DNA from: Polynucleobacter cosmopolitanus
GTDB taxonomy: Bacteria; Pseudomonadota; Gammaproteobacteria; Burkholderiales; Burkholderiaceae
Reading direction: 5' to 3'
Length of the DNA: 64,000 nt
NCBI RefSeq assembly: GCF_002224225.1
Contig: NZ_NJGG01000001.1
Span: 773,374-837,373, forward strand
A program made the translations under genes and the position numbers. The notes beneath the pieces were generated by a model. It searched no databases and was not told the DNA's origin. It worked only from the letters and a program-made list of their open reading frames with translations. Positions 1 to 8,177 of this stretch are shown in pieces. Position 1 is the stretch's first letter, and each line of letters opens with the position of its first letter.

Positions 1-291
1 ATGAAAGAAAAGATTGAGCAATTAACGATGCGCTTGGATCAATCCTGGCAGGTGAGGATCAATGCTTATTCAGAAAAACACCGCAGTTGGGCTAGTCATC
101 TTGAGCTTTTGAGCCCTCAAAGAACCTTGGACAGAGGGTATGCCGTTCTTTTGAATCAGAAGGGCCAAGCTTTGCGGGATCCAAACAGCATTAATCAAGG
201 TGATCAAGTGGACGTTCATTTGGCCTTGGGCAGTGCTCAGATTGAAATATCAAAAGTGAGCCTTTCGGCAAAGATAATTTCAAAAGAATAG
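1..291 (+). CDS. xseA: Exodeoxyribonuclease VII large subunit, C-terminal end (partial)
   Basis: The frame is open at the first base, so this is the tail of a longer gene; the ATG at base 1 is probably internal. The 96 residues carry the conserved C-terminal XseA segment in which an LDRGYA motif (about residues 43-48) leads into a short beta-rich domain (GDQVDVHLALG). The full enzyme binds many small XseB subunits and degrades single-stranded DNA in both directions to acidic oligonucleotides. sodB follows 50 bp downstream on the same strand. The family assignment is firm; nothing can be said about the catalytic part, which lies outside the window. Confidence 0.88.
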   Translation: MKEKIEQLTMRLDQSWQVRINAYSEKHRSWASHLELLSPQRTLDRGYAVLLNQKGQALRDPNSINQGDQVDVHLALGSAQIEISKVSLSAKIISKE

Positions 292-340
292 AATAGCGTT
301 TTAGTTCAGTCACACCACTCAAGAATCAATAGGAGATTTT

Positions 341-919
341 ATGGAACACACATTGCCGCAGTTACCTTATGCACTAGATGCATTGGCACCACACATTTCT
401 AAAGAAACTTTGGAATTCCATTACGGTAAGCATCATCAAACCTATGCTACCAACTTGAATAACTTGATCAAGGGCACAGAATTTGAATCAATGAGCTTAG
501 AAGATATCGTGAAAAAATCTTCAGGTGGCGTGTTCAATAATTCTGCTCAGGTTTGGAACCACACTTTTTACTGGATGGGTTTGAAGCCAAACGGTGGCGG
601 TGCACCAACAGGTGCATTGGCTGATGCCATCAATGCAAAGTTTGGTTCTTTTGACAAATTCAAAGAAGAGTTCACAAAGTGTGCTGTTGGTACATTTGGT
701 TCAGGTTGGGCTTGGTTGGTGAAGAAGTCAGACGGTACTCTTGATTTGGTTTCAACCAGCAACGCTGCAACACCTTTGACAACAGATGCCAAGCCTTTGT
801 TGACATGTGATGTTTGGGAGCACGCTTACTACGTTGACTACCGCAATGCCCGTCCAAAATACGTTGAGGCATTCTGGAACTTGGTTAACTGGGACTTCGT
901 AGCAAAGAACTTTGCTTAA
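341..919 (+). CDS. sodB: Superoxide dismutase, Fe/Mn family (Fe type likely)
   Basis: Full-length cytoplasmic superoxide dismutase of 192 residues that turns superoxide into hydrogen peroxide and oxygen. The four metal ligands are visible: His in LEFHYGKHH near residue 27, His in VWNHTFYW near 75, and Asp and His in the [11 protein letters not shown] signature near 157-161. The length and the [10 protein letters not shown] segment are typical of the iron-dependent branch, though Fe and Mn forms cannot be told apart with certainty by eye. An AGGAG ribosome-binding site precedes the ATG. A strong terminator hairpin lies 50 bp after the stop, so sodB probably ends a transcription unit beginning with or after xseA. 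Confidence 0.95.
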   Translation: MEHTLPQLPYALDALAPHISKETLEFHYGKHHQTYATNLNNLIKGTEFESMSLEDIVKKSSGGVFNNSAQVWNHTFYWMGLKPNGGGAPTGALADAINAKFGSFDKFKEEFTKCAVGTFGSGWAWLVKKSDGTLDLVSTSNAATPLTTDAKPLLTCDVWEHAYYVDYRNARPKYVEAFWNLVNWDFVAKNFA

Positions 920-969
920 GGTTTAAGTCTTTAGTTCCGAACTCTTAATTCGAGTTAGCTTCAAACAAA

Positions 970-1005
970 AAACCTCTTGGTTGAATAGACCAAGAGGTTT
1001 TTTTA
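970..1005 (+). terminator. Rho-independent terminator after sodB
   Basis: An 11-bp perfect stem (AAACCTCTTGG at 970-980, CCAAGAGGTTT at 990-1000) closes a 9-nt loop and is followed by a T-run. The A-run on the other side lets it also serve yajQ, which converges from the minus strand. Confidence 0.9.
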
Positions 1006-1024
1006 TTTCTGATTTTTTTCTAAA

Positions 1025-1510
1025 TTAGTCTCTGAAGTTGTTAAAGTTCAGCGGAGCTTCCTCTACATCCTTGCGAAGCATCGCCATGGTTGTTTGAAGA
1101 TCATCTCTCTTAGCGCCTGTGACGCGCACAGCATCACCTTGAATGCTTGCTTGCACTTTGATCTTGCTGTCTTTGATGATGCGAACAATCTTCTTAGCAA
1201 GTTCAGTGCTGATGCCTTTTTGGATTTCAACAATTTGTTTGAGCTTATCGCCTGAAATCTTTTCAAGCTTGCCGTCTTTTAGAAAGCGCACATCCACATT
1301 GCGCTTGGCTAATTTGGCCAACAGTACATCACGCACTTGTCGTAACTTAAAGTCATCATCACCAAATAGAGTGAGTTCTTCACCTTTGTGCTCAATTCTG
1401 GCATCAGAGCCTTTGAAGTCAAAACGCGTAGAAATTTCTTTATTGGCTTGTTCCAGAGCATTTTTTACTTCAATCATGTCTGGTTCACATACAACGTCAA
1501 ATGAGGGCAT
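1025..1510 (-). CDS. yajQ: YajQ family nucleotide-binding protein
   Basis: The 161 residues match the YajQ family over the whole length: an MPSFDVVCE start, an [14 protein letters not shown] segment and the C-terminal [25 protein letters not shown]. YajQ proteins have two ferredoxin-like domains, bind nucleic acids or nucleotides, and in some proteobacteria act as cyclic-di-GMP effectors; which applies here cannot be read from sequence. The gene is convergent with sodB and divergent from murB, with start codons about 50 bp apart. It is intact with no unusual features. Confidence 0.93.
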   Translation of the reverse strand: MPSFDVVCEPDMIEVKNALEQANKEISTRFDFKGSDARIEHKGEELTLFGDDDFKLRQVRDVLLAKLAKRNVDVRFLKDGKLEKISGDKLKQIVEIQKGISTELAKKIVRIIKDSKIKVQASIQGDAVRVTGAKRDDLQTTMAMLRKDVEEAPLNFNNFRD

Positions 1511-1559
1511 GGGTCACCTAAAAATCAATTGAAAAGTTAATCACAGTTAAGATTGTGGC

Positions 1560-2582
1560 ATGAAGATTGAATTAAATGCCACATTACGCGAACACAACAC
1601 CTTTGGTTTTGATGTGTCTGCCCAATATTTGGTTCATTTGACCGAAGTTGTGGATGTGCCTGAATTGATTCAAAAAGCCCAAAAAGACAATGTCCCTTGG
1701 CAAATCTTTGGGGGCGGCAGTAATTTGGTGCTCGCCAAAGACTTGGCTGGCTATACCGGTTTGATGGAAATCAAAGGGCGCCAACTGTTAAAAGAATCTG
1801 CCACGCATTTTTATATTGAAGCGATGGCTGGTGAATCGTGGCATGAGCTGGTGCGTTGGTCTTTGGAAAATAACTACGACGGGCTTGAGAATTTAGCCCT
1901 GATTCCAGGGACGGTGGGCGCAGCACCTATTCAAAATATTGGCGCTTATGGTTTGGAGTTGGCTCAAGTGTTTGACAGTCTTTGCGCTTTTGATACTTTG
2001 AGCAATAAGTTCATCAAGCTATCTAAAGAGCAATGTGATTTTTCATACAGAAACAGTGTTTTTAAAAAGCAGCCAGGACGTTATGTGGTTGTTTCAGTTT
2101 GTTTTGCGCTCTCCAAAGAATGGAAAGCCAATCTTTCTTATGCGGAGTTGAATAAGGCTTTTCAAGGGCAAGAAAAAGTTTCAGCCAAAGACATCTTTGA
2201 AAAAGTTTGCTCGATTCGTCAAGCGAAGTTGCCAGATCCTCAAGTGATTGGTAACGCAGGTAGTTTTTTTCATAACCCGGTTGTGGGTTATCAGCAGCAT
2301 CTTGAATTGAAGAAGCAATTCCCATTGTTGGTGAGCTATCCAACTGATGCAAGTAATCTTGAAGGCGACTGGAAGTTAGCTGCAGGTTGGCTGATTGATC
2401 AGTGTGGCTTCAAAGGTCAGCGTCAGGGCCACGTGGGTGTTTATGAAAAACAAGCTTTGGTCTTGGTCAATCATGGCGCTGGCACAGGTCTTGAATTGCT
2501 CGGCTTGGCTGATGCAATCAAACAAAAAGTCAAAGAAACATTTGGTGTTTCTTTAACGATTGAGCCGATCATTTATCAATGA
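1560..2582 (+). CDS. murB: UDP-N-acetylenolpyruvoylglucosamine reductase
   Basis: MurB reduces UDP-GlcNAc-enolpyruvate to UDP-MurNAc with NADPH and FAD, the second committed step of peptidoglycan synthesis. The 340-residue length and domain order fit the E. coli-type enzyme: FAD-binding GGGSNL near residues 51-56, the LALIPGTVGAAPIQNIGAYG segment near 114-133, the catalytic serine in GNAGSFFHNP near 235, and a C-terminal domain ending in EPIIY with the catalytic glutamate. Single gene between divergent yajQ and the convergent AEC transporter. Confidence 0.95.
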   Translation: MKIELNATLREHNTFGFDVSAQYLVHLTEVVDVPELIQKAQKDNVPWQIFGGGSNLVLAKDLAGYTGLMEIKGRQLLKESATHFYIEAMAGESWHELVRWSLENNYDGLENLALIPGTVGAAPIQNIGAYGLELAQVFDSLCAFDTLSNKFIKLSKEQCDFSYRNSVFKKQPGRYVVVSVCFALSKEWKANLSYAELNKAFQGQEKVSAKDIFEKVCSIRQAKLPDPQVIGNAGSFFHNPVVGYQQHLELKKQFPLLVSYPTDASNLEGDWKLAAGWLIDQCGFKGQRQGHVGVYEKQALVLVNHGAGTGLELLGLADAIKQKVKETFGVSLTIEPIIYQ

Positions 2583-2645
2583 TCTAAGATCTTATTACTA
2601 AGTGCTAGATTAAGAAATCTATTAATCAGAAAAAGCTTTTGATGA

Positions 2646-3536
2646 TTAAAGCAGTAGTAGCCACAGCGGTAGGGTGACTGCAGCGGCAATCGTCATGATT
2701 GAAATGCACACAGCCACCAAAGCTCCATCACCACCCATGCGATTGGCTAAAACATAAGCTGTTGTGGCAGTTGGCATAGCGGCAAACAGCACCACACTAT
2801 TGAACTGCGCTTGAGATAGGCCCATGTAGCGACCCAAAATAAGTGCCACAGCTGGCATGGCCAATAATTTAATCGCACTCCAATAGGCAATCAGAGCGCC
2901 ATCTTTTTTACTCTGGATCCACATCAAGCCAGATCCAACCGTGAGTAGTCCTAAGCCAATCGATGCGGCCCCTAAGCGTGACATGCCAAGAGCGATGGGT
3001 TCAGGTAGTTTTAAGCCGAGAACGTTACTGATCAATCCTAAGGTGGTTGCGATAATCAAGGGATTTTTTAAAAGTTCTTTGAAAATATGGGATTCAGAAT
3101 TTTTCGCCAAGGCCCAAACGGCAAAACCATTTGCCACTGGAACAAAACATCCAGTGGTGATCGCCATCAATGCCACACCTTCCTCACCCGCTAAGCGACC
3201 AGCGGCAGCAAAGGCGATGTAAGAGTTAAAACGAAACGCTGTTTGAAAACCTGATGACCAACTCACAGAAGATGGTTTGAAAATCCATTTGGCGGCAAAG
3301 CTAAGGCCCATGGCGCTGAAGAAAGCCACAGCAGCAACCAACAACATATTGCTGGTGCCACCCCAATCAAAATAGGTTTGATTGATGGAGTGGAACAAAA
3401 GGGCGGGGAAGAGCACGTAATAAACGAGCTTTTCAACACTCTCCCAGACTGTTTTGTCTAAAACTGTGTAGCGCACCAGCAAGAAACCCAGCAAAATGAG
3501 CATGAAGTCTGGGAGCAGTAAAAATGCAGGATTCAC
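2646..3536 (-). CDS. AEC (auxin efflux carrier) family transporter
   Basis: A hydrophobic protein of the AEC family, whose members move small organic acids or amino acids across the inner membrane. Roughly ten membrane helices are visible in two halves, with the conserved LPEPIALG...LGAASIGLGLLTVG region in the middle and MPTATTAYVLANRMGGD near the C-terminus. The open frame reaches a TTG at 3563, but the GTG at 3536 has an AAGAGA ribosome-binding site and gives the N-terminus usual for the family (NPAFLLLPDFMLILLGFLL), so I chose it (296 residues). The substrate is unknown. It is divergent from xerD. Confidence 0.82.
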   Translation of the reverse strand: MNPAFLLLPDFMLILLGFLLVRYTVLDKTVWESVEKLVYYVLFPALLFHSINQTYFDWGGTSNMLLVAAVAFFSAMGLSFAAKWIFKPSSVSWSSGFQTAFRFNSYIAFAAAGRLAGEEGVALMAITTGCFVPVANGFAVWALAKNSESHIFKELLKNPLIIATTLGLISNVLGLKLPEPIALGMSRLGAASIGLGLLTVGSGLMWIQSKKDGALIAYWSAIKLLAMPAVALILGRYMGLSQAQFNSVVLFAAMPTATTAYVLANRMGGDGALVAVCISIMTIAAAVTLPLWLLLL

Positions 3537-3631
3537 AGTGTCTCTTTTAGAATAAAAGCTCAATGGTAGTCAAAAAAACAACTTCTGGCAGAAAAACTGA
3601 TATTGGAGAGCAATATCAGGAGGACGCTCCT

Positions 3632-4558
3632 TTGAGTAAAGTCTTGATCAGAAGCATGGAGGCTGTTGATATCTTCTGTGATGCTTGTTGGCTTGAAGAT
3701 GGCTTATCTAAAAATACATTGAGCGCTTACCGACAAGATTTGAATATTTTTTCCAAGTGGTTGGATGCTGATCGCCAAAAGTTTATTTACGATGCCAATG
3801 CTGCTGATGTGATGGCCTACATCGCACATAGGCGATCAGACAAAGCAACCACCGCTAATCGTCGTTTGACTGTCTTAAGACGTTTTTATCGTTTGGGTAT
3901 TCGTAAAAATTTAATCAAGGCGGATCCCTGTCTTAATTTAAGAGCAGCAAAACAAGCGCCACGTTTTCCGAAAACACTCAGTGAGTCTCAGGTGGAATCT
4001 TTACTGGCCGCACCTGATTTAAATACAGCCCTGGGGGTTCGTGACAGAACCATGCTCGAGTTGATGTATGCCAGTGGTTTGCGTGTTTCAGAAATCGTTT
4101 CTTTGAAAACCATTGAAGTTGGTTTGAATGAAGGTGTCGTGCGCGTGGTCAGCGGCAAAGGCGGCAAGGAAAGGTTAGTGCCTTTTGGCATGGAAGCTGC
4201 CACATGGTTAAAGAGTTACCTTGATGAATCAAGACCTCAGCTTCTCAGCGCATCCAAACAAAACTCTTCAAGTCAGTATTTGTTTCTGGCACGTCATACG
4301 GGCGATGGCATGACTCGCCAAGCTTTTTGGCACATCATCAAGCGCTATGCCACGATTGCTAATATCAATGTGCCCTTGTCACCCCACACGCTGCGCCATG
4401 CCTTTGCCACTCATTTATTGAATCATGGCGCTGATTTGAGGGTGGTGCAATTATTATTAGGTCATGCAGATATTTCAACGACACAGATATACACTCACGT
4501 GGCACGTGAACGTTTAAAAAGTATTCATCAACAGCATCATCCAAGGGCAAGCATATGA
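3632..4558 (+). CDS. xerD: Site-specific tyrosine recombinase XerD
   Basis: XerD works with XerC at dif to resolve chromosome dimers at division. The match to E. coli XerD runs from the N-terminal core-binding domain ([18 protein letters not shown]) to the C-terminus ([14 protein letters not shown]). The catalytic set is present: Arg in ASGLRVSEI, Lys in [11 protein letters not shown], His and Arg in [22 protein letters not shown], His in [16 protein letters not shown] and the final Tyr. The ATG at 3563 has no ribosome-binding site. AGGAGG at 3618-3623 stands 8 nt before a TTG at 3632, giving 308 residues, close to the E. coli length, so that start is preferred. It overlaps plsY by 4 bp (ATGA). 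Confidence 0.93.
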   Translation: MSKVLIRSMEAVDIFCDACWLEDGLSKNTLSAYRQDLNIFSKWLDADRQKFIYDANAADVMAYIAHRRSDKATTANRRLTVLRRFYRLGIRKNLIKADPCLNLRAAKQAPRFPKTLSESQVESLLAAPDLNTALGVRDRTMLELMYASGLRVSEIVSLKTIEVGLNEGVVRVVSGKGGKERLVPFGMEAATWLKSYLDESRPQLLSASKQNSSSQYLFLARHTGDGMTRQAFWHIIKRYATIANINVPLSPHTLRHAFATHLLNHGADLRVVQLLLGHADISTTQIYTHVARERLKSIHQQHHPRASI

Positions 4559-5166
4559 ACCAATTCATGTTCAGTGGTTTAGTGATTTTAATGGCGTATT
4601 TGATTGGTTCTATTTCTTTTGCAGTGGTCGTTAGCAAGCTCATGGGTTTGCCTGATCCGCACAGTTATGGCTCAGGTAATCCGGGAGCCACCAATGTATT
4701 GAGAACAGGTAGCAAGGCTGCTGCCGTTCTAACTCTTTTGGGGGATGCTGCCAAAGGATATCTTGCAGTAATTCTTGCAAGAGCTTTGGTGGGTGTGGAT
4801 ATTGATTCTTGGGTGTTGCCAGCGGTCGCCGTGGCAGCATTTATAGGCCATCTATTTCCAGTGTTTCATGGATTCAAAGGTGGCAAGGGTGTTGCCACAG
4901 CCTTGGGTATTCTTCTGGCCATTAATTGGGTATTGGGACTCACAACTCTATCAACTTGGTTGATCGTGGCAGTTTTCTTAAGATACTCATCTTTGGCAGC
5001 TTTGATCTCTGCTTTGTTTGCTCCAGTTTATTTTGTTTTCTTATTTGGCATTCAGCCAATGGCCATGGCTATTTTGTTGATGAGTGCTTTATTGATTTGG
5101 CGTCATCGCTCAAACATTAAAAATTTACTGAATGGCACTGAGGGTCGTTTGGGTAAGAAGAAGTAG
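4555..5166 (+). CDS. plsY: Glycerol-3-phosphate acyltransferase PlsY
   Basis: PlsY transfers an acyl group from acyl-phosphate to glycerol-3-phosphate, the first step of phospholipid synthesis, in the inner membrane. The 203 residues contain about five membrane helices and the family motifs [12 protein letters not shown] (near 39-50), the His-containing [18 protein letters not shown] loop (near 102-119) and a third motif close to the C-terminus ([15 protein letters not shown]). Its start codon overlaps the xerD stop (ATGA), so translation is probably coupled. A terminator follows. Confidence 0.95.
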   Translation: MNQFMFSGLVILMAYLIGSISFAVVVSKLMGLPDPHSYGSGNPGATNVLRTGSKAAAVLTLLGDAAKGYLAVILARALVGVDIDSWVLPAVAVAAFIGHLFPVFHGFKGGKGVATALGILLAINWVLGLTTLSTWLIVAVFLRYSSLAALISALFAPVYFVFLFGIQPMAMAILLMSALLIWRHRSNIKNLLNGTEGRLGKKK

Positions 5167-5186
5167 TAACAATTAACAATGCATTA

Positions 5187-5218
5187 AAAAAGCCACTTAG
5201 TTGACTAAGTGGCTTTTT
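5187..5218 (+). terminator. Bidirectional terminator between plsY and the usp gene
   Basis: A 14-bp stem (5187-5200 with 5205-5218) closes a TTGA loop, with A- and T-runs on both sides, so it can end transcription from plsY and from the converging stress-protein gene. Confidence 0.92.
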
Positions 5219-5253
5219 GTTAACTAGCTTTGGTTCAGCTGTTTTGATTTTAA

Positions 5254-5682
5254 TTATTTAATGATCAAAACTGGTTGCTTAGATTGAGCCAATACTTGTG
5301 ATGTCACTGAGCCCATCACAAGACTCATCAAAGAGCTGCGACCATGAGAGCCCATCACGATCATTTCTGCTTTGGCTGTTTTGGTTTCAGCGAGGATAGT
5401 GTCAGCAACGTGACCAATTTTTTGAACTAATTTGTAAGGCACTTTTGCCTTGTCTAATTTAGCGGTGGCTGCTTTGATCGCAGCTTTGCTCTGATCGGCG
5501 TACCAGTCAGCGATTGATTTTTTAGAAATATATTGCGTAACTTCAGGTGGAATGACATTTGGTTCAACATGCAAAACGATCAAGCCAGATCCTTTGCCTG
5601 AAAACATTGATGCATTTTGAATCAAATAATCAATTGCTTTGATGCTGTGTTTTGAGCCGTCAATCGATACAAGAACTTTCAT
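5254..5682 (-). CDS. Universal stress protein (UspA family)
   Basis: A single-domain UspA protein of 142 residues. The N-terminus MKVLVSIDGSKHSIKAIDYL and the C-terminal ATP-binding motif (MGSHGRSSLMSLVMGSVTSQ, then QPVLII) are clear, so nucleotide binding is likely. Members support survival in stress or starvation, usually as dimers; the exact job here is unknown. The frame extends further upstream, but the ATG at 5682 has a GGAGATTCA ribosome-binding site and gives the standard N-terminus. It stands alone between two terminator-like or divergent regions. Confidence 0.92.
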   Translation of the reverse strand: MKVLVSIDGSKHSIKAIDYLIQNASMFSGKGSGLIVLHVEPNVIPPEVTQYISKKSIADWYADQSKAAIKAATAKLDKAKVPYKLVQKIGHVADTILAETKTAKAEMIVMGSHGRSSLMSLVMGSVTSQVLAQSKQPVLIIK

Positions 5683-5812
5683 TGAATCTCCTTTAGTTAT
5701 TTTATTAACATTTCTAATATTTAATATTAAGCCATATTTATTCAATCTAATCAAAAGATTTGATTTTGATTTGACTGATTCTTTTGGAAGCTTCTTGTGG
5801 TGAAAAACTTGA

Positions 5813-6223
5813 TTAAATCAGTGCATCTTTGGCTGCATATTGCTTGAGAGTTTCAAGGTCAACGAATTCAAGGGCATTGATGTGCGTGCTTTCTAGTTGT
5901 ATCAGCGGTGCACAGTTGGCTTCAAGAGCTTCTCTCCATCGATTCAAACACAAGCACCATTGATCACCAGCCACGAGGCCTGGAAATGCCCATTCTGGTC
6001 GAGGGGTGATCAAGTCATTGCCTCTTTGAAGGCTGAATTGCAAAAACTCATTTGAAACAACCGCGCAAACCAAATGACTGCCTTTATCTTGAGCATCTGT
6101 TTTGCAGCAGCCATCCCTAAAAAATCCTGTGAGTGGATCAAATGAGCAGGGAACGATGGGTTCACCAAACACATTGAGGGTGACCTCTTGGGATGCGTGA
6201 TTATGAGCTTGCTTTAGTGTCAT
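5813..6223 (-). CDS. DUF2237 family protein
   Basis: A 136-residue protein of the DUF2237 family (function unknown). Visible conserved blocks are NVFGEPIVPCSFDPLTGFFRDGCC near the N-terminus, HLVCAVVSNEFLQFS, the GNDLITPRPEWAFPGLVAGDQWCLCLNRWREA core and a C-terminal HINALEFVDLETLKQYA. Several conserved cysteines (SFD...GCC, WCLC) suggest a metal or redox role, which is inference. The frame opens at a TTG at 6232, but the ATG at 6223 is the more usual start. Confidence 0.85.
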   Translation of the reverse strand: MTLKQAHNHASQEVTLNVFGEPIVPCSFDPLTGFFRDGCCKTDAQDKGSHLVCAVVSNEFLQFSLQRGNDLITPRPEWAFPGLVAGDQWCLCLNRWREALEANCAPLIQLESTHINALEFVDLETLKQYAAKDALI

Positions 6224-6339
6224 GAAATTCAATCAATGTATTAACAATGACACCAGTGTATTGGTTTTCTTTTGTTTGTGTGATTGCTCACTAAAGTCCC
6301 TAAAAGCAAAACCACTTAATAAAGATTACACTGATTGAT

Positions 6340-6780
6340 ATGAGCTCATCATCCCACTCATCGACCAATTCACCCATTGATTCACTGAAGCCATTCACGC
6401 TTTTTTATGATGGTGTTTGCCCTTTGTGTTTGGCAGAAATCACTTTTCTAAAGTCGCGCAATCAAGCTGGTTTGTTGAGTTTTGTGGATATCAATTCTGC
6501 AAACTATGATCCCCAAACGGTGGGTGTGTCTTGCAAAGAAGCTTTGGCCAAGATGTATGGCCAAGTAGAAGGAGAAGCGCCGATCAATGGCGTGGCTGTT
6601 TTTGGTGAAGCATATCGAAGGGCTGATTTGAAAATATTGGCTTGGATTTTTACAAGATCTTGGATGATGCCCATCCTAAAGCCTAGCTACTGGTTCTTTG
6701 CTAAGTATCGGCATGGCATTTCTTCTTTATTGGGTCCATGCCTTTTGAGATTCGTTAAAAAACGCTATCCTTCTGCCTAG
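6340..6780 (+). CDS. DCC-family thiol-disulfide oxidoreductase-like protein (DUF393)
   Basis: A 146-residue protein of the DCC/DUF393 family, predicted thioredoxin-fold redox proteins named after their N-terminal DxxCPxC motif; here it is FYDGVCPLCLAEI near residues 23-35. The rest shows the family's FVDINSANYDP and an amphipathic C-terminal half with a GEAYRRADLKILAWIF segment. Substrate unknown. It is the last host gene before the island; its terminator sits just outside the left attachment repeat, which suggests the island did not damage it. Confidence 0.85.
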   Translation: MSSSSHSSTNSPIDSLKPFTLFYDGVCPLCLAEITFLKSRNQAGLLSFVDINSANYDPQTVGVSCKEALAKMYGQVEGEAPINGVAVFGEAYRRADLKILAWIFTRSWMMPILKPSYWFFAKYRHGISSLLGPCLLRFVKKRYPSA

Positions 6781-6791
6781 TATCAGTAATG

Positions 6792-6822
6792 AAAAAGCCC
6801 CATCAAAATGATGAGGCTTTTT
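6792..6822 (+). terminator. Terminator after the DCC-family gene
   Basis: The stem AAAAAGCC/GGCTTTTT (6792-6799, 6815-6822), extended by CATC/GATG after one mismatch, closes an AAAAT loop. It lies 12 bp after the stop codon and 7 bp before the left attachment repeat. Confidence 0.88.
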
Positions 6823-6828
6823 GTATTC

Positions 6829-6873
6829 TGGTGGGTCGGGCGAGATTCGAACTCGCGACCAACGGATTAAAAG
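6829..6873 (-). repeat. Left attachment repeat: 3' remnant of tRNA-Lys
   Basis: Forty-five bases identical to 25415-25459, covering CCA, the acceptor 3' strand, the T arm, the variable region and the 3' side of the anticodon stem of tRNA-Lys. Identity stops abruptly at 6874, inside the anticodon loop, where the intact gene continues with its 5' half. This is the displaced tRNA end left by integration. Confidence 0.93.
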
Positions 6874-6949
6874 AGCATTTTTAACGCCGACAAACCCAAT
6901 TTAACACAGTTATATACATCTCACAGCTTCCGCCAAGTCAATAGGTATT

Positions 6950-6981
6950 AAAAGGGCTAGAGGTGATCTCTGGCCCTTTTT
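6950..6981 (+). terminator. Strong hairpin terminator at the left end of the island
   Basis: A 13-bp stem with one G-T pair (6950-6962 with 6968-6980) closes a GTGAT loop, with A- and T-runs on either side. No convincing gene lies in 6874-7048, so this insulates the island's left end or is a leftover of a lost gene. Confidence 0.8.
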
Positions 6982-7000
6982 ACCAAAATCGTTACCAAAA
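6980..7000. repeat. Direct repeats TTACCAAAA near the left attachment site
   Basis: TTACCAAAA occurs at 6980-6988 and again at 6992-7000, 12 bp apart. GTTACCAA, contained in the second copy, recurs at 25356-25363 between the integrase gene and the right attachment site. Such short repeats inside each end are where arm-type integrase binding sites usually lie; that role is inference. Confidence 0.4.
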
Positions 7001-7048
7001 CTTCTGGGCGAATGGCTTTTGGACTCCTGGCGCGACAAAAAAGCTGCC

Positions 7049-7097
7049 AGGATTGAAAATCCTTGTGTCGGTGGTTCGATTCCGCCCCGGGCCACCA
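7049..7097 (+). pseudogene. tRNA-Phe 3' remnant (copy A)
   Basis: The last 49 bases of a tRNA-Phe(GAA): 3' part of the anticodon arm with the GAA anticodon in TTGAAAAT, variable loop, T arm (GGTTCGATTCC) and acceptor strand ending CCA. The 5' half is missing; upstream sequence does not form a D arm or acceptor partner. It is followed by a UUCG-loop terminator, as a real tRNA gene might be. Confidence 0.88.
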
Positions 7098-7107
7098 AGA
7101 TTCTATA

Positions 7108-7129
7108 AACCACCTTCGGGTGGTTTTTT
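7108..7129 (+). terminator. UUCG-loop terminator behind tRNA-Phe remnant A
   Basis: The stem AACCACC/GGTGGTT (7108-7114, 7119-7125) closes a TTCG loop and is followed by a T-run. It lies 10 bp after the CCA of the remnant. Confidence 0.88.
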
Positions 7130-7153
7130 CATTTGTGCTGTTTTGCTGGTAAA

Positions 7154-7169
7154 TTGTTTTAAGCGACAA
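7154..7169. repeat. Degenerate copy of the GTCGTTT-AAACGAC palindrome
   Basis: TTGTTTTAAGCGACAA resembles the perfect palindromes at 8157-8171 and 12732-12746 and is likewise followed by a TTACA motif a little downstream. It lies 57 bp after tRNA-Phe remnant A. The similarity is partial and could be chance. Confidence 0.35.
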
Positions 7170-7197
7170 GCCCACTTTCAGTTACATTTGTAAATAC

Positions 7198-8025
7198 ATG
7201 GAAACCCATCAAAAATCTTCTGTAACTAAAACCATATTCATCGTGCCTGCTATGGATTGTCCATCGGAAGAGCAGATGATTCGTATGGCATTGGGTTCTT
7301 TGGCGATACACGCCATGGATTTTGATATTCCCAATCGCAAATTAATCATTTGTCATAGCGAAGAGCCTAATGTAGTTCTCGATAAATTAGTTCCCTTGGG
7401 TTTTGGGGCAAAGATTGAAAGCAGCCAAGCGTTAGAAGACTTTGAAATTAAGCTAGCTCAATTAGATGCCGCCAAAGATGCTCAAGAGCGAAAAGTCCTA
7501 ATTTGGCTCTTAGCATTAAACGGATTAATGTTCTTCGTTGAGATCATTGTGGGCTGGATTGCTCAATCAGCAGGACTTATCGCTGATGCTTTAGATATGT
7601 TTGCTGATGCCGCAGTCTATATGGTAGCTTTATATGCCGTTGGTAAAGCCGCACAGCACAAGCTCAAAGCCGCTAAGTTGGCTGGTGTTGTTGAATTACT
7701 TTTGGCCACTCTTGCTTTTTGGCGTACAGGTTATCAAATTTACATTGGGGCAATGCCTCAGGCAAATGCCATGATTTGGATTTCGTTACTTGCTTTGGCG
7801 GTTAATGTCACCTGTCTATATCTAATATCTAAACGCAAAAATGATGGCGTTCATATGCGGGCAAGCTATATCTTCTCCGCTAATGATGTTCTAGCTAATT
7901 TAGGTGTAATTATTGCTGGCGTATTAGTAGCTTGGCTTAACAGTCCGATTCCCGATTGGATTATTGGTTTAGCTATTGGTTTCCTAGTATTAAGTGGGGC
8001 AATTCGGATACTAAGGTTGAAATAG
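7198..8025 (+). CDS. Cation diffusion facilitator-type transporter with HMA-like N-terminus
   Basis: The 275 residues combine two parts. Residues 10-80 resemble a heavy-metal-associated domain (IFIVPAMDCPSEEQMIRMAL...KLVPLGFGAKI), but with a single Cys instead of CxxC. Residues 100-275 are a CDF membrane domain of about six helices, with LIADALDMFADA in helix 2 and SANDVLANLG in helix 5 as the likely metal-binding acids. CDF proteins export Zn, Co, Cd or Ni using the proton gradient. There is no long cytoplasmic C-terminal domain, as usual for this short class found in metal-resistance islands. It is the only gene between tRNA-Phe remnants A and B. The metal is not determined by the sequence. 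Confidence 0.85.
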   Translation: METHQKSSVTKTIFIVPAMDCPSEEQMIRMALGSLAIHAMDFDIPNRKLIICHSEEPNVVLDKLVPLGFGAKIESSQALEDFEIKLAQLDAAKDAQERKVLIWLLALNGLMFFVEIIVGWIAQSAGLIADALDMFADAAVYMVALYAVGKAAQHKLKAAKLAGVVELLLATLAFWRTGYQIYIGAMPQANAMIWISLLALAVNVTCLYLISKRKNDGVHMRASYIFSANDVLANLGVIIAGVLVAWLNSPIPDWIIGLAIGFLVLSGAIRILRLK

Positions 8026-8047
8026 AGCAAGACATCCTCGGCCCTGG

Positions 8048-8072
8048 TCGATTCCGCCCCGGGCCACCAAGA
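8048..8072 (+). pseudogene. tRNA-Phe 3' remnant (copy B)
   Basis: Twenty-five bases identical to 7076-7100: the T-loop strand and acceptor 3' strand of tRNA-Phe with CCA plus the next bases. A looser match reaches back to about 8034 (ATCCTCG). It lies 22 bp after the CDF gene stop, so this gene sits between two tRNA-Phe ends. Confidence 0.82.
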
Positions 8073-8076
8073 ATTC

Positions 8077-8105
8077 AAACAGTCGCCTTTCGGCGGCTGT
8101 TTTTG
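8077..8105 (+). terminator. Terminator behind tRNA-Phe remnant B
   Basis: An AAACAGTCGCC/GGCGGCTGTTT stem (one T-G pair) with a TTTC loop and a T-run, positioned after the CCA exactly as in copy A but with a different stem sequence. This suggests the two remnants came from different tRNA-Phe loci or hosts. Confidence 0.85.
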
Positions 8106-8155
8106 TTTTCACTCTTCATTCACGGCATTAGAGGCTTTCGGACTTTGCCTACCGC

Positions 8156-8172
8156 TGTCGTTTTAAACGACA
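8156..8172. repeat. Perfect palindrome TGTCGTTT-T-AAACGACA
   Basis: A 17-bp palindrome with one central base, 84 bp after tRNA-Phe remnant B and just downstream of the DUF3147 gene. Its core recurs at 12732-12746, near remnant C, and both copies are followed by TTACAA. The two copies bracket the copper module. Confidence 0.6.
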
Positions 8173-8177
8173 AAACA

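Noticed and set aside
3563-3631. Longer N-terminus of XerD from the ATG at 3563
   Set aside because: No ribosome-binding site there, and the extra 23 residues have no counterpart in known XerD; AGGAGG supports TTG at 3632.
6957-7175. Open frame on the minus strand with a WWPGAESNHRHKDFQS stretch
   Set aside because: This is the antisense reading of the tRNA-Phe remnant, a well-known false protein; the sequence is explained by the tRNA fragment.
7866-8078. Minus-strand frame starting NSWWPGAES
   Set aside because: Antisense of tRNA-Phe remnant B and of the CDF gene; no independent support.
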